From Cellulomonas flavigena DSM 20109 (lineage in GTDB: Bacteria; Actinomycetota; Actinomycetes; Actinomycetales; Cellulomonadaceae): a stretch of DNA of 64,000 bases. Below the pieces are notes generated by a model that saw only the letters and a program-made list of their open reading frames with translations, did no database searches and had not been told where the DNA came from. The DNA lies in the NCBI RefSeq assembly GCF_000092865.1, contig NC_014151.1, positions 1,860,001 to 1,924,000 on the forward strand. Reading direction: 5' to 3'. Below, piece after piece: positions 34,661-45,634 of this stretch. The translations under genes were made by a program, and so were the position numbers. The first letter of the stretch is position 1. Each line of letters starts with the position of its first letter.

Positions 34661-35164
34661 GTGACAGCGACCAGCCCGCAGGGCTCCGACGACGCCGCCG
34701 GGGGCGTGCAAGTGCTGCTGCGCCGCCTCGACCCCGACCTGCCGTCACCGGCCTACGCGCACCCGGGGGACGCCGGTGCGGACCTCGTGGCGCGCGAGGA
34801 CGTCACGCTGGCGCCCGGTGCGCGTGCCACGGTCCCGACCGGGGTGTCGATCGCACTCCCGGTGGGGTACGCGGCGTTCGTGCACCAGCGCTCGGGCCTC
34901 GCGGCGCGGCACGGGCTCACGGTCGTCAACGCGCCGGGGACGGTCGACGCGGGCTACCGCGGCGAGATCGCGGTCACGTTGCTCAACACCGACGCCGCGC
35001 AGCCGATCACGCTGCGGCGCGGCGACCGCATCGCGCAGCTCGTGGTGCAGCGCGTCGAGCACGCGCGGTTCGTCGAGGTCGACGTGCTGCCGGACTCGGT
35101 CCGCGGCGCGGGCGGCTTCGGGTCGAGCGGCGGCTGGGCGGCGGCGGAGGCGTCCACGGCGTGA
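34661..35164 (+). CDS. dut: dUTP diphosphatase
   Basis: A 167-residue trimeric dUTPase that keeps uracil out of DNA and supplies dUMP. The five family motifs are present: [40 protein letters not shown] and the C-terminal [10 protein letters not shown] arm that closes over the site. The N-terminus has about 15 extra residues. It heads a run of plus-strand genes with DUF3710 and an OB-fold protein. Confidence 0.95.
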   Translation: MTATSPQGSDDAAGGVQVLLRRLDPDLPSPAYAHPGDAGADLVAREDVTLAPGARATVPTGVSIALPVGYAAFVHQRSGLAARHGLTVVNAPGTVDAGYRGEIAVTLLNTDAAQPITLRRGDRIAQLVVQRVEHARFVEVDVLPDSVRGAGGFGSSGGWAAAEASTA

Positions 35165-35278
35165 CCGCCGGGCGGCCGCCGGTCGGTCGTGGAACTAGTG
35201 TCGTCGTGATCGGCGTTGAGGTCACGGGGACGTCGGTGCAGGACGAGGGCGCGTGAGCGCCGGTCGGAGGAAGTGAAC

Positions 35279-35992
35279 GTGGGTCTGTTCCGTCGTGGGT
35301 CGAAGGAGGCCGACGCGACCGCCGACGTCCCGCCGCAGCAGGAGCCGGCCGAGGAGGTCGAGCAGGGCGACGCCCCCGCGGCCGACGCCCGGGGGCCGTG
35401 GGACGTCGAGGGCCCGGTCCCGGCGCTGCCGCGCGTCGACCTGGGTGCCATCCACCTGCCGCAGGTCGACGGCATGGAGGTGCGTCTCGAGGTCGACAAG
35501 GCCACCAACGTCGTCTCGGCCGTCGCGGTGCTCCTCGAGGGCTCGTCGCTGCAGCTCCAGGCCTTCGCGGCGCCCCGCACCGAGGGCATCTGGGACGAGA
35601 TCCGCGACGAGATCGCGGCCTCCATCACGCAGCAGGGCGGGACGGTCGACGACCTGCCGGGGCCGTTCGGCCGTGAGCTCCTCGCGCGGCTGCCCGTCCG
35701 CACGCCCGAGGGGCGCACGGGACACCGACCCGCACGCTTCATCGGCAGCGACGGCCCGCGCTGGTTCCTGCGCGGCGTCCTCACCGGCCGTGCGGCCGTC
35801 GAGCCCGACGCGGCCGGGACGCTGGAGGAGCTGTTCAGCCAGGTCGTCGTGGTGCGGGGCACCGACGCGCGCCCACCGCGCGACCTGCTGCCGCTGCAGC
35901 TGCCGGGCGGGGCGACCCCGCCGCCCCCGCCGCCCGCCCAGCCGCGGTTCGCCCCGCCCGAGCGCGGGCCGGAGATCACGGAGATCGGATGA
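35279..35992 (+). CDS. DUF3710 family protein
   Basis: A 237-residue soluble protein of the actinobacterial DUF3710 family, always near dut and the OB-fold gene in related genomes. A basic start (VGLFRRGSK) is followed by an acidic low-complexity stretch to about residue 45, the conserved domain (about 50-205, with APRTEGIWDEIRDEI and GPRWFLRGVLTG), and a Pro-rich tail. GGAGG lies 8 nt before the GTG. The stop overlaps the next ATG (ATGA). Function unknown. Confidence 0.85.
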   Translation: MGLFRRGSKEADATADVPPQQEPAEEVEQGDAPAADARGPWDVEGPVPALPRVDLGAIHLPQVDGMEVRLEVDKATNVVSAVAVLLEGSSLQLQAFAAPRTEGIWDEIRDEIAASITQQGGTVDDLPGPFGRELLARLPVRTPEGRTGHRPARFIGSDGPRWFLRGVLTGRAAVEPDAAGTLEELFSQVVVVRGTDARPPRDLLPLQLPGGATPPPPPPAQPRFAPPERGPEITEIG

Positions 35993-36357
35993 CCCTCGCC
36001 GAACGTGCGCGCAAGGTGCTCGCCTCGCAGGCGCAGATCGAGGCCGACGAGGAGCGCGCCGACGCGCTGCGCGTGCCCGGCTGCTGCCCGGTCGACGCGC
36101 TGCCGCACCGCGAGCACGCGACCGTCTCCGGCGTGCTGCGGTCGGTGACGCTGCGCCCGCGCGAGGGTGTGCCGGCGATCGAGGCCGAGCTGTACGACGG
36201 GTCGGGCTCCTTGCGCCTGGTGTGGCTCGGCCGCCGGCGCATCGCCGGCATCGACCCGGGTCGGCGCCTCAAGGCCGACGGCATGGTGTGCGTGGTCGAA
36301 GGACGTCGCACGGTCTTCAACCCGCGCTACGAGCTGCGCGCACGACCCGGGGAGTGA
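35989..36357 (+). CDS. OB-fold nucleic acid-binding protein
   Basis: A 122-residue protein with a short helical N-terminus and a single OB-fold like those of RecG or aspartyl-tRNA synthetase anticodon domains (HATVSGVLRSVTLRP to VEGRRTVFNPRYEL). Two adjacent cysteines at residues 32-33 are unusual. It is coupled to DUF3710 by ATGA and followed after 4 nt by DUF3159. A role in nucleic acid binding is inferred from the fold only. Confidence 0.83.
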   Translation: MTLAERARKVLASQAQIEADEERADALRVPGCCPVDALPHREHATVSGVLRSVTLRPREGVPAIEAELYDGSGSLRLVWLGRRRIAGIDPGRRLKADGMVCVVEGRRTVFNPRYELRARPGE

Positions 36358-36361
36358 ACCC

Positions 36362-37135
36362 ATGACGGAGCCGACCGGCGACCGGCACGACCGGCACGAC
36401 GACGACGCGCTCGTGCTCGACGCCGTCGACGACGTCGTCCCACCCGAGGAGGGCGGTGCCCGCGGCCTGCGCTCGCTGACCGCCGAGGAGTTCTCGGCGG
36501 CCGACGCCGTCGGCGGCGTGCGGGGGGCCGTCGAGGCCGTCGCCCCCGGCCTGCTGTTCGTCGTCGTGTACATCGCCACCGGGCAGCAGCTGCGGCCGGC
36601 GCTGATCGCGGCGTCCGCGGCCGCACTGCTGGCCGTCGTGGCCCGGCTCGTGCAGCGCACCCCGGTGACGCAGGCGTTCTCCGGCGTGCTCGGCGTCGGC
36701 ATCGGTGTGGTCTGGGCGTGGCGCACCGGCGACGCGAGCGACTACTTCGCGTACGGCCTGCTGGTCAACGTGACGTACCTGGTGGGCACGCTCGTCTCCG
36801 TCCTCGTCGGGTGGCCGGTGGTCGGCCTCCTCATGGGGATGCTGTCCGGGCGCGGGCCGCTGGGCGGTGGGCCGTGGTCCGCCGTCGTCGAGTGGCGCCA
36901 GGACCCGGTGCTGCGCCGCCGCTACGCGCTCGCGACGTGGCCGTGGGTCGGCATGTTCGCGCTGCGCCTGCTCGTCCAGGTGCCGCTGTACTACCTCGAC
37001 GAGGTCGTGTGGCTCGGCACCGCGAAGCTCGCGATGGGCCTGCCGCTGACGGCCGTCGCGCTGTGGCTCAGCTGGATGCTGGTCCGCGGGTCAGGAGACG
37101 CTGCAGCGCCTCCTCGTCCACGTCACGACCCGTGA
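36362..37135 (+). CDS. DUF3159 family membrane protein
   Basis: A 257-residue membrane protein of the actinobacterial DUF3159 family. An acidic N-terminus of about 55 residues is followed by five to six helices and a conserved-looking loop PWSAVVEWRQDPVLRRRYALAT. Function unknown. Its last 68 bases overlap the convergent trkA gene; the overlapping part encodes only the tail after the last helix. Confidence 0.8.
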   Translation: MTEPTGDRHDRHDDDALVLDAVDDVVPPEEGGARGLRSLTAEEFSAADAVGGVRGAVEAVAPGLLFVVVYIATGQQLRPALIAASAAALLAVVARLVQRTPVTQAFSGVLGVGIGVVWAWRTGDASDYFAYGLLVNVTYLVGTLVSVLVGWPVVGLLMGMLSGRGPLGGGPWSAVVEWRQDPVLRRRYALATWPWVGMFALRLLVQVPLYYLDEVVWLGTAKLAMGLPLTAVALWLSWMLVRGSGDAAAPPRPRHDP

Positions 37136-37742
37136 CGAAGAGCAGCTCGTCACGCCCCTCGAGCGTGTCGTCCGGGCTGGGGGCCAGCGGGCGTGCGTCG
37201 CGCACGATGCACGCGAGCACGGTGTCCGTCGGCCAGTCGACCTGACCGACGCGCACCCCGGCCAGGGGCGAGCCCTCGGGGAGCGTCAGCTCGAGGATGT
37301 TCGCCTTCGACTGGTGGAACGTGAAGATGCGCACGAGGTCGCCCACCGCGACGGCCTCCTCGACCATCGCCGTCATGATGCGGGGCGTCGACACCGCGAC
37401 GTCCACGCCCCACGCGTCGTCGAACATCCACTCGTTCTTCGGGTTGTTGACGCGCGCGACCGTGCGTGGCACGCCGAACTCGGTCTTGGCGAGCAGCGAG
37501 ATGACGAGGTTGGCCTTGTCGTCGCCGGTCGCGGCCACCACGACGTCGCACTCGTCGGCGCGCACCTCGCGCAGGGTGGGGAGCTCGCACGCGTCCGCCA
37601 GCAGCCAGTCGGCGTCGGCGACCTGCGCGACGCGCATCGCCGACGGCTGCCGGTCGACGAGCGTGACCTCGTGGTCGTGCGCCAGCAGCTCGCGCGCGAT
37701 GGACCTGCCGACGGACCCCGCGCCCGCGATCACGACCCTCAT
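37068..37742 (-). CDS. TrkA-family potassium uptake regulator (second copy)
   Basis: A 224-residue cytoplasmic RCK protein. The Rossmann nucleotide motif GAGSVG opens the protein, followed by VTLVDRQ and VVAATGDDKANLVISLLAK; the C-terminal RCK_C domain covers about residues 140-218. Such proteins bind NAD(H), ATP or c-di-AMP and gate potassium channels or transporters. The ATG overlaps the stop of the other trkA gene (ATGA). The two probably form one hetero-octamer, an inference from coupling. Confidence 0.9.
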   Translation of the reverse strand: MRVVIAGAGSVGRSIARELLAHDHEVTLVDRQPSAMRVAQVADADWLLADACELPTLREVRADECDVVVAATGDDKANLVISLLAKTEFGVPRTVARVNNPKNEWMFDDAWGVDVAVSTPRIMTAMVEEAVAVGDLVRIFTFHQSKANILELTLPEGSPLAGVRVGQVDWPTDTVLACIVRDARPLAPSPDDTLEGRDELLFVTGRDVDEEALQRLLTRGPASS

Positions 37743-38404
37743 GCGTCCACCGCCGGGGGAGCGGTCAGCACGCGCTCGACCGCGGGCGCGTCCGCCACCG
37801 CGAGCAGCATGTGGAGCACGTCGTTCTCCTGCAGCACCGCGTCGGGCGTCGGCAGCAGCCCCTCGCCGTAGCGCGTGACGTACGCGACCCGTCCGCCGCT
37901 GGCGTCCTCCAGCGCGTGCAGCGGGCGGCCCGTCCACGCGGGGTGCACGTCGACCTGGGCGAGCTGGATCCGGCCGGAGGCGTCGCGGTGCTCGTCGGTC
38001 ATGCCCATCGGGAGCATGCGCCGCAGCACCTGGTCCGCGGTCCACCGGACGGTCGCGACGGTGGGGATGCCGAGACGCTGGTAGATCTCCGCGCGGTGCG
38101 GGTCGTAGATGCGTGCCACGATGTTCTCGACGCCGAACGTCTCGCGGACCACGCGGGCGGCGAGGATGTTCGAGTTGTCACCGTCGGACACCGCGGCGAA
38201 CGCGTACGTGTCGTCGATGCCGGCGGTCCGCAGGGTGTCGCGGTCGAACCCCAGACCGGTGACCTTGTTGCCCGAGAAGCCGGCCTCGAGCCGGCGGAAC
38301 GCGTCGGGGTTCTGGTCGATCACGGCCACCGAGTGGCCGCGGGACTCCAGGGACTGCGCCAGGGTGGCCCCGACACGTCCGCATCCCATGATGACGAAGT
38401 GCAC
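37739..38404 (-). CDS. TrkA-family potassium uptake regulator (first copy)
   Basis: A 221-residue RCK protein with GCGRVG at the nucleotide site, VAVIDQN, VSDGDNSNILAARV and a C-terminal RCK_C domain from about residue 135. It heads the two-gene operon and is divergent from the KimA-like transporter, sharing a 109-nt promoter region. No TrkH/KtrB channel gene is nearby, so its partner may be the KimA-like protein or a channel elsewhere. Confidence 0.9.
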   Translation of the reverse strand: MHFVIMGCGRVGATLAQSLESRGHSVAVIDQNPDAFRRLEAGFSGNKVTGLGFDRDTLRTAGIDDTYAFAAVSDGDNSNILAARVVRETFGVENIVARIYDPHRAEIYQRLGIPTVATVRWTADQVLRRMLPMGMTDEHRDASGRIQLAQVDVHPAWTGRPLHALEDASGGRVAYVTRYGEGLLPTPDAVLQENDVLHMLLAVADAPAVERVLTAPPAVDA

Positions 38405-38412
38405 AGCCGGTC

Positions 38413-38418
38413 ACGCTA
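38413..38418 (-). promoter_or_regulatory. Leaderless -10 element for the trkA pair
   Basis: TAGCGT on the minus strand is 8 nt before the GTG at 38404. Confidence 0.5.
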
Positions 38419-38499
38419 TACCCGTCGGGGTGCGCACGCCGCACCGCGTGCGCACGACCACGTCGCGCGGCGGACGTGTCAGCCGGCACGTCGCGGGCA

Positions 38500-38505
38500 T
38501 ACGAT
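38500..38505 (+). promoter_or_regulatory. Leaderless -10 element for the KimA-like gene
   Basis: TACGAT ends 8 nt before the GTG at 38514. A leaderless start would leave no room for a ydaO-type riboswitch. Confidence 0.5.
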
Positions 38506-38513
38506 CGCTGCTC

Positions 38514-40517
38514 GTGTCGGACCTCGCGGACGCCGCCAAGCGGCTCGTGCTCGGTCGACCGGTCCGCAGCGACCGGCTCGGCCACACCCTGCTCCCCAAG
38601 CGTGTCGCCCTGCCGGTGTTCGCGTCCGACGCGCTGTCGTCCGTCGCGTACGCCCCGGACGAGATCCTGCTCACGCTCTCGATCGCCGGCCTGTCGGCGC
38701 TGACCATCTCGCCGTGGGTCGGCCTGGCGGTGGCCCTGGTCCTGCTCACGGTCGTCGCGTCCTACCGCCAGAACGTGCACGCGTACCCCTCGGGTGGCGG
38801 TGACTACGAGGTCGCCTCGGTGAACCTCGGACCGCGGGCCGGCGTGGGCGTCGCCAGTGCTCTGCTCGTCGACTACGTGCTGACCGTCGCGGTGTCGATC
38901 TCCTCGGGAGCGCAGTACGCCGCGACGGCGGTGCCCGCGCTGCGGGGCCACGAGACGTCGTTCGCGGTCGGCCTGGTCGCGGTGCTGGCACTCGCGAACC
39001 TGCGTGGCGTCAAGGAGTCCGGGCGCGCGTTCGCGATCCCGGTGTACCTCTTCATGGGGGCGATCGGCTCGCTCGCCGTGGTGGGTGCCGTGCGTCACCT
39101 CACCGGCACGCTGCCGCCCGCCGAGAGCGCGACGCTCGGCGTCGTGGCGGAGTCCGGGTTCGAGCAGGGGCTCATGGGCCTGGCCGGGGGGTTCCTGGTG
39201 CTGCGGGCGTTCGCGTCGGGGTGCGCGGCGCTGACGGGTGTCGAGGCCATCAGCAACGGGGTGCCGGCGTTCCGCAAGCCGAAGTCGCGCAACGCGGCCA
39301 CGACGCTCGCACTGCTCGGCGGGATCTCGATCACGATGATCATGTCGATCCTGTTCCTGGCGAGCGCCACGGGGGTGCGGTTCGTCCACGACCCCGCGAC
39401 CCAGCTGCTGCGCGACGGCGTGCCCGTGGGCGAGGACTACGAGCAGCACCCCGTGATCAGCCAGCTCGCGGCGTCGGTGTTCTCCGGTGTCCCCGTGCTG
39501 TTCGTCGTCGTGTCGGTCGTCACGGGCCTCATCCTGGTGCTCGCCGCCAACACGGCGTTCAACGGCTTCCCCGTGCTCGGGTCGATCCTCGCGAAGGACG
39601 GGTACCTGCCGCGGCAGCTGCACACGCGGGGCGACCGGCTCGCGTTCTCCAACGGCATCCTCACGCTCGCGGCGGCCGCCATCGCGCTGGTCTGGGCGTT
39701 CGACGCGCAGGTCACGCGCCTGATCCAGCTGTACATCGTCGGCGTCTTCGTGTCGTTCACGCTGTCGCAGCTCGGCATGGTGCGGCACTGGACGCGCGCG
39801 CTGCGGACCGAGCCGGACCCGGGCGCACGGTCGCGCATGCGTCGCTCGCGCGTCGTCAACGCGATCGGTCTGGGGATGACGGGCACCGTGCTCCTCATCG
39901 CCCTCGCCACCAAGTTCACGCACGGTGCCTGGATCGCGATCCTCGCGATGGGGATGGTGTACCTCGTGATGCAGGCGGTCCACCAGCACTACGGGCGCGT
40001 GCGTGCCGAGCTCGCGCTCGGCACCGACCTGCAGGCGGCGCGCGCGCTGCCCAGCCGCGTGCACGCCGTGGTGCTCGTCTCGCACCTGCACCGTCCGACG
40101 ATGCGCGCGCTGGCCTACGCGCGGGCGTCTCGCCCGAGCGTGCTCGAGGCGGTCACCGTGGGGGTCGACGCCGACGAGGTCGCGGCGCTGCGCGCGCAGT
40201 GGGACGCGGCGGACCTGCCCGTGCCGCTGAAGGTGCTGGACTCGCCGTTCCGCGAGATCACGCGCCCCGTGCTGACCTACGTCCGTTCGATCCGTCGCGA
40301 GAGCCCGCGCGACATCGTCGTCGTCTACATCCCCGAGTACGTCGTGGGTCACTGGTGGGAGCACCTGCTGCACAACCAGAGCGCGCTGCGCCTCAAGAGC
40401 CGACTGCTGTTCACCCCCGGCGTCGTGGTCGCGTCGGTGCCGTGGCAGCTCGCGTCGAGCGCGGGGCAGACGGGGCTCGAGGACTCCGTCCGGGGTACCG
40501 TGCCGCGTGGCTACTGA
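38514..40517 (+). CDS. KimA-like potassium transporter (APC superfamily)
   Basis: A 667-residue transporter with about twelve membrane helices and a C-terminal cytoplasmic domain of about 170 residues. It shares with Bacillus KimA (YdaO), as I recall that sequence, the segments SDALSSVAYAPDEIL, SYRQNVHAYPSGGGDYEV, LLVDYVLTVAVSIS, LTGVEAISNGVPAF, RGDRLAFSNGI and the C-terminal LLHNQSALRLKSRL. KimA is a high-affinity potassium symporter regulated by c-di-AMP. Divergence from two trkA genes supports a potassium role. The stop overlaps the next gene by 11 bases. Confidence 0.87.
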   Translation: MSDLADAAKRLVLGRPVRSDRLGHTLLPKRVALPVFASDALSSVAYAPDEILLTLSIAGLSALTISPWVGLAVALVLLTVVASYRQNVHAYPSGGGDYEVASVNLGPRAGVGVASALLVDYVLTVAVSISSGAQYAATAVPALRGHETSFAVGLVAVLALANLRGVKESGRAFAIPVYLFMGAIGSLAVVGAVRHLTGTLPPAESATLGVVAESGFEQGLMGLAGGFLVLRAFASGCAALTGVEAISNGVPAFRKPKSRNAATTLALLGGISITMIMSILFLASATGVRFVHDPATQLLRDGVPVGEDYEQHPVISQLAASVFSGVPVLFVVVSVVTGLILVLAANTAFNGFPVLGSILAKDGYLPRQLHTRGDRLAFSNGILTLAAAAIALVWAFDAQVTRLIQLYIVGVFVSFTLSQLGMVRHWTRALRTEPDPGARSRMRRSRVVNAIGLGMTGTVLLIALATKFTHGAWIAILAMGMVYLVMQAVHQHYGRVRAELALGTDLQAARALPSRVHAVVLVSHLHRPTMRALAYARASRPSVLEAVTVGVDADEVAALRAQWDAADLPVPLKVLDSPFREITRPVLTYVRSIRRESPRDIVVVYIPEYVVGHWWEHLLHNQSALRLKSRLLFTPGVVVASVPWQLASSAGQTGLEDSVRGTVPRGY

Positions 40518-41769
40518 CACCCCCCGCACCGGCACGACCGTCGACCTGGAGATCGGGCCCGTCGCCCACGGGGGTCACTGCGTGGCCCGGCACGAGGGGC
40601 GTGTCGTGTTCGTCCGGCACACGCTCCCCGGCGAGCGCGTGCGTGCGCGTCTGACCGATGCGGCGCCCGACGCGAGGTTCTGGCGGGCGGACGCCGTGGA
40701 GGTGCTCGACGCGTCCGCGGACCGGGTGCCGTCCGCGTGGCCGGCCGCCGGACCGGGCGGTGCCGGCGGGGGAGAGCTCGCGCACGTCGCGCTGCCCGCG
40801 CAGCGTGCGTGGAAGGAGGCGGTCCTCGCCGAGCAGCTGCGGCGCCTGGCGCGGCTCGACCTGACGCCGACCGTCGAGGCGGCGCCCGGGGACGACGCGC
40901 GTGGTGGTCTGGCGTGGCGCACGCGCATCGACCTGCACGTCGACGCCGAGGGGCGCGCCGGCATGCGTGCGCACCGGTCGCACGACGTCGTGGCGCTGGA
41001 CGACATGCCGCTCGCCACCGAGCACGTCGCGGCGCTGCGTCTGTTCGAACGACGCTGGCCGGCGGGGTCCCGGATCGAGGCCGTCGCACCGGCGGACGGC
41101 TCGTCGCCGATCGTGCTGCTCGACGGCGCACCGTTCGACCTGCACGCCCACCGGCCCGACCGGCGGCCCAACGCGCGCGCCGCCGTGCGTGAGCGCGTCT
41201 CCGTGGCGGGTGTCGAGCACGTCTACCGGGTCGCCGCGGCGGGGTTCTGGCAGGTGCACCGTGAGGCGCCGGCGCTGCTCGCGTCGCGCGTGCTCGAGGC
41301 GGTCGGCGACGTGGCCGGTGCGACCGTGCTCGACCTGTACTCCGGGGCTGGGCTGTTCTCGTCGCCGCTCGCGGACGCGGTCGGTACCGATGGGCGGCTC
41401 GTGGCCGTCGAGGGTGACGAGCGCGCCGTGCGCGACGCGCGACGCAACGCGCACGACCGCCCGCAGGTGGAGCTGCACGCGGGTGACGTCGCCGACGTGC
41501 TGACGGGCCGCCGGGGTGCCGTCGCGCCCGCCGCGGCCGCGGACGTCGTGGTGCTCGACCCGCCGCGCACGGGCGCCGGGAGGCGCGTCGTCGAGGCGGT
41601 GGCCGCGCTGCGGCCCGCGCGCGTCGTGTACGTGGCGTGTGATCCCGCGGCGCTCGCGCGCGACATCGCGCTGCTGGCGGAGCGTGGCTGGTCGGACGTG
41701 ACGGTCACGGGCCTGGACCTGTTCCCGATGACCCACCACGTCGAGGCGGTCGCGGTCCTGACGCGCTGA
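40507..41769 (+). CDS. TRAM-domain class I SAM-dependent RNA methyltransferase (TrmA/RlmD family)
   Basis: A 420-residue RNA uridine-5-methyltransferase. Residues 1-55 form a TRAM RNA-binding domain (LEIGPVAHGGHCVARHEGR); the catalytic half has the SAM site VLDLYSGAGLFSSPLA, DPPRTGAGRR and the catalytic-cysteine motif VYVACDPAALARD. No [4Fe-4S] cysteine set like that of RlmD is obvious in the N-terminal half. The GTG start lies inside the 3' end of the KimA-like gene. Whether the target is tRNA or 23S rRNA is unknown. Confidence 0.9.
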   Translation: MATDTPRTGTTVDLEIGPVAHGGHCVARHEGRVVFVRHTLPGERVRARLTDAAPDARFWRADAVEVLDASADRVPSAWPAAGPGGAGGGELAHVALPAQRAWKEAVLAEQLRRLARLDLTPTVEAAPGDDARGGLAWRTRIDLHVDAEGRAGMRAHRSHDVVALDDMPLATEHVAALRLFERRWPAGSRIEAVAPADGSSPIVLLDGAPFDLHAHRPDRRPNARAAVRERVSVAGVEHVYRVAAAGFWQVHREAPALLASRVLEAVGDVAGATVLDLYSGAGLFSSPLADAVGTDGRLVAVEGDERAVRDARRNAHDRPQVELHAGDVADVLTGRRGAVAPAAAADVVVLDPPRTGAGRRVVEAVAALRPARVVYVACDPAALARDIALLAERGWSDVTVTGLDLFPMTHHVEAVAVLTR

Positions 41770-41799
41770 CCCGCCGTGGCGGAGCGACGTGTGCGGGCC

Positions 41800-41805
41800 T
41801 AGCGT
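41800..41805 (+). promoter_or_regulatory. -10 element before the 58-residue protein gene
   Basis: TAGCGT lies 73 nt before the ATG at 41879, leaving a leader with AGGAG at 41869-41873. Confidence 0.4.
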
Positions 41806-41878
41806 GGAGGTGGGCCCGCGGGGCGGGCCCCGACGGGACGATCCGGGCCCCGTCGAGGACCGACGACAGGAGCGCACG

Positions 41879-42055
41879 ATGACCGCGTCGCAGGACCTTG
41901 CCGGGCGGCTCGCGGAGGCCAGCCGCATCGCGACCCAGGAGCTGCACAAGCAGGGCACGCCCGACTACGACCCCCGCGCGCACGAGCGCGCGATCGAGGC
42001 CGAGCGCAAGGCGGCCGAGGCGCTGCGGGCGAGCCAGGAGCCCAGCGCCGGGTGA
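41879..42055 (+). CDS. Small hypothetical protein, 58 residues
   Basis: A short helical, charged, soluble protein without recognisable motif, of the form MTASQDLAGRLAEASRIATQ to an Ala/Glu/Arg-rich end. AGGAG about 6 nt before the ATG, an upstream TAGCGT and an 11-bp hairpin directly downstream make it a plausible stand-alone gene. Function unknown; it could also be a chance frame in a GC-rich stretch. Confidence 0.55.
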   Translation: MTASQDLAGRLAEASRIATQELHKQGTPDYDPRAHERAIEAERKAAEALRASQEPSAG

Positions 42056-42065
42056 CGCGAGGCGG

Positions 42066-42092
42066 GCGGCGCGGGCCGGGTGCCCGCGCCGC
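42066..42092 (+). terminator. Hairpin after the 58-residue protein gene
   Basis: A perfect 11-bp GC stem (42066-42076 with 42082-42092) with a 5-nt loop follows the stop by ten bases. Confidence 0.65.
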
Positions 42093-42134
42093 GCCGCGGT
42101 GTGGACGTGTGCCACGGATCCGGGTCGGACGCGC

Positions 42135-42160
42135 TACGATGTATCTCGACATCAAGATAC
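42135..42160 (+). promoter_or_regulatory. Palindromic operator candidate upstream of acnA
   Basis: GTATCTCGACATCAAGATAC (42141-42160) pairs at 8 of 10 positions and follows directly after TACGAT, so a bound protein would cover the transcription start. It is notably AT-rich for the region. The TCTTGA-centred symmetry recalls MarR-family sites; from memory TamR of Streptomyces controls aconitase, but I cannot verify the match. Confidence 0.5.
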
Positions 42161-42283
42161 TCGTCCAGGGGCACGCGCGGACGCCGTCTCGCCGTCGTCG
42201 CACCGCACGTCGCATCCTGCGGGGTGTCGGCCGGAGCGCGAGGTGGCGGAGCCGTCCGCGGCACGGCCGTGCCGACCCGGTCC

Positions 42284-42289
42284 TAGGCT
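42284..42289 (+). promoter_or_regulatory. -10 element closest to acnA
   Basis: TAGGCT is 69 nt before the GTG at 42359 and would give a leader of about 62 nt. Confidence 0.4.
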
Positions 42290-42358
42290 GGGTCGCAGAC
42301 CACCCCCCGGACACGCCGGGCGTCCTGACGCCCGGGCACCGCGAGCGAAGGAGCACCC

Positions 42359-45160
<2,802 letters not shown>

Positions 45161-45175
45161 CGTCCGCTGACGCGC

Positions 45176-45210
45176 ACGAGCCCGGCACCGCGACGCGGTG
45201 CCGGGCTCGT
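45176..45210 (+). terminator. acnA terminator
   Basis: A perfect 16-bp stem (45176-45191 with 45195-45210) with loop GAC lies 15 nt after the acnA stop. There is no T-run, as usual in this group. Confidence 0.85.
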
Positions 45211-45325
45211 CGTCGCAGGGCGCCCGTCACCCCACGCGGTGCTCCCGGTCACCCGGGCGGCCGATGACCTCGGCGTCCCGTCGTGCCGTCCGGGTCGAGC
45301 AGGTCTCGGGCAGCGCCCGATACGT

Positions 45326-45331
45326 CACCAT
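45326..45331 (+). promoter_or_regulatory. Possible leaderless -10 element for the 83-residue protein
   Basis: CACCAT keeps A2 and T6 and is 6 nt before the ATG at 45338; TACGTC five bases upstream is an alternative. Confidence 0.3.
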
Positions 45332-45337
45332 TCCGAC

Positions 45338-45589
45338 ATGGCCCTCCCCGGTGAGACCGCGACCCGCCGCCGCACGACCCTGCTGGGTGCCCTGCTCGCC
45401 GGCTGGGGCGTGGTGCTGGGCGTCGTCGTGCTGTGGCAGCCGTGGGTGTCCTGCCCGGGCGAGGACTCCTCCGCCGGGTGCCCCGTGCCGGCGGACGCTG
45501 TGCCCTTCGTGTACGCGGCACTGGTCGCGGCGCTGGTGTCCGCAGTCGTGGGCGCCGTCGTCCTCGCCGCGGGTCGCGCTCGACGCTGA
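45338..45589 (+). CDS. Small membrane protein with two helices
   Basis: An 83-residue protein with an Arg-rich start, a helix at about residues 14-34, a short outside loop holding two cysteines (VSCPGEDSSAGCP), and a second helix at about 53-77. The Cys pair could form a disulfide in the loop. I do not recognise the family. It stands alone between acnA and the DUF1801 gene. Confidence 0.62.
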   Translation: MALPGETATRRRTTLLGALLAGWGVVLGVVVLWQPWVSCPGEDSSAGCPVPADAVPFVYAALVAALVSAVVGAVVLAAGRARR

Positions 45590-45622
45590 CGTCGCGCCGC
45601 GGCCCCGGCGCCCGCGGCGTGG

Positions 45623-45628
45623 GATGCT
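45623..45628 (+). promoter_or_regulatory. Possible leaderless -10 element for the DUF1801 gene
   Basis: GATGCT keeps A2 and T6 and is 6 nt before the ATG at 45635. Confidence 0.3.
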
Positions 45629-45634
45629 CGGGGC

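Larger units (their letters stand above)
42056..42358. other. 303-nt control region upstream of acnA
   Basis: No gene is supported here. It holds, in order, the hairpin at 42066-42092, a -10-like TACGAT (42135-42140) abutting an imperfect 20-bp palindrome (42141-42160), a second -10-like TAGGCT (42284-42289) and AAGGAG before the acnA GTG. Confidence 0.6.

Noticed and set aside
38405..38513. Possible c-di-AMP (ydaO) riboswitch before the KimA-like gene
   Set aside because: The gap is 109 nt, shared with the divergent trkA promoter, and the likely transcription start is at the start codon, leaving no leader.
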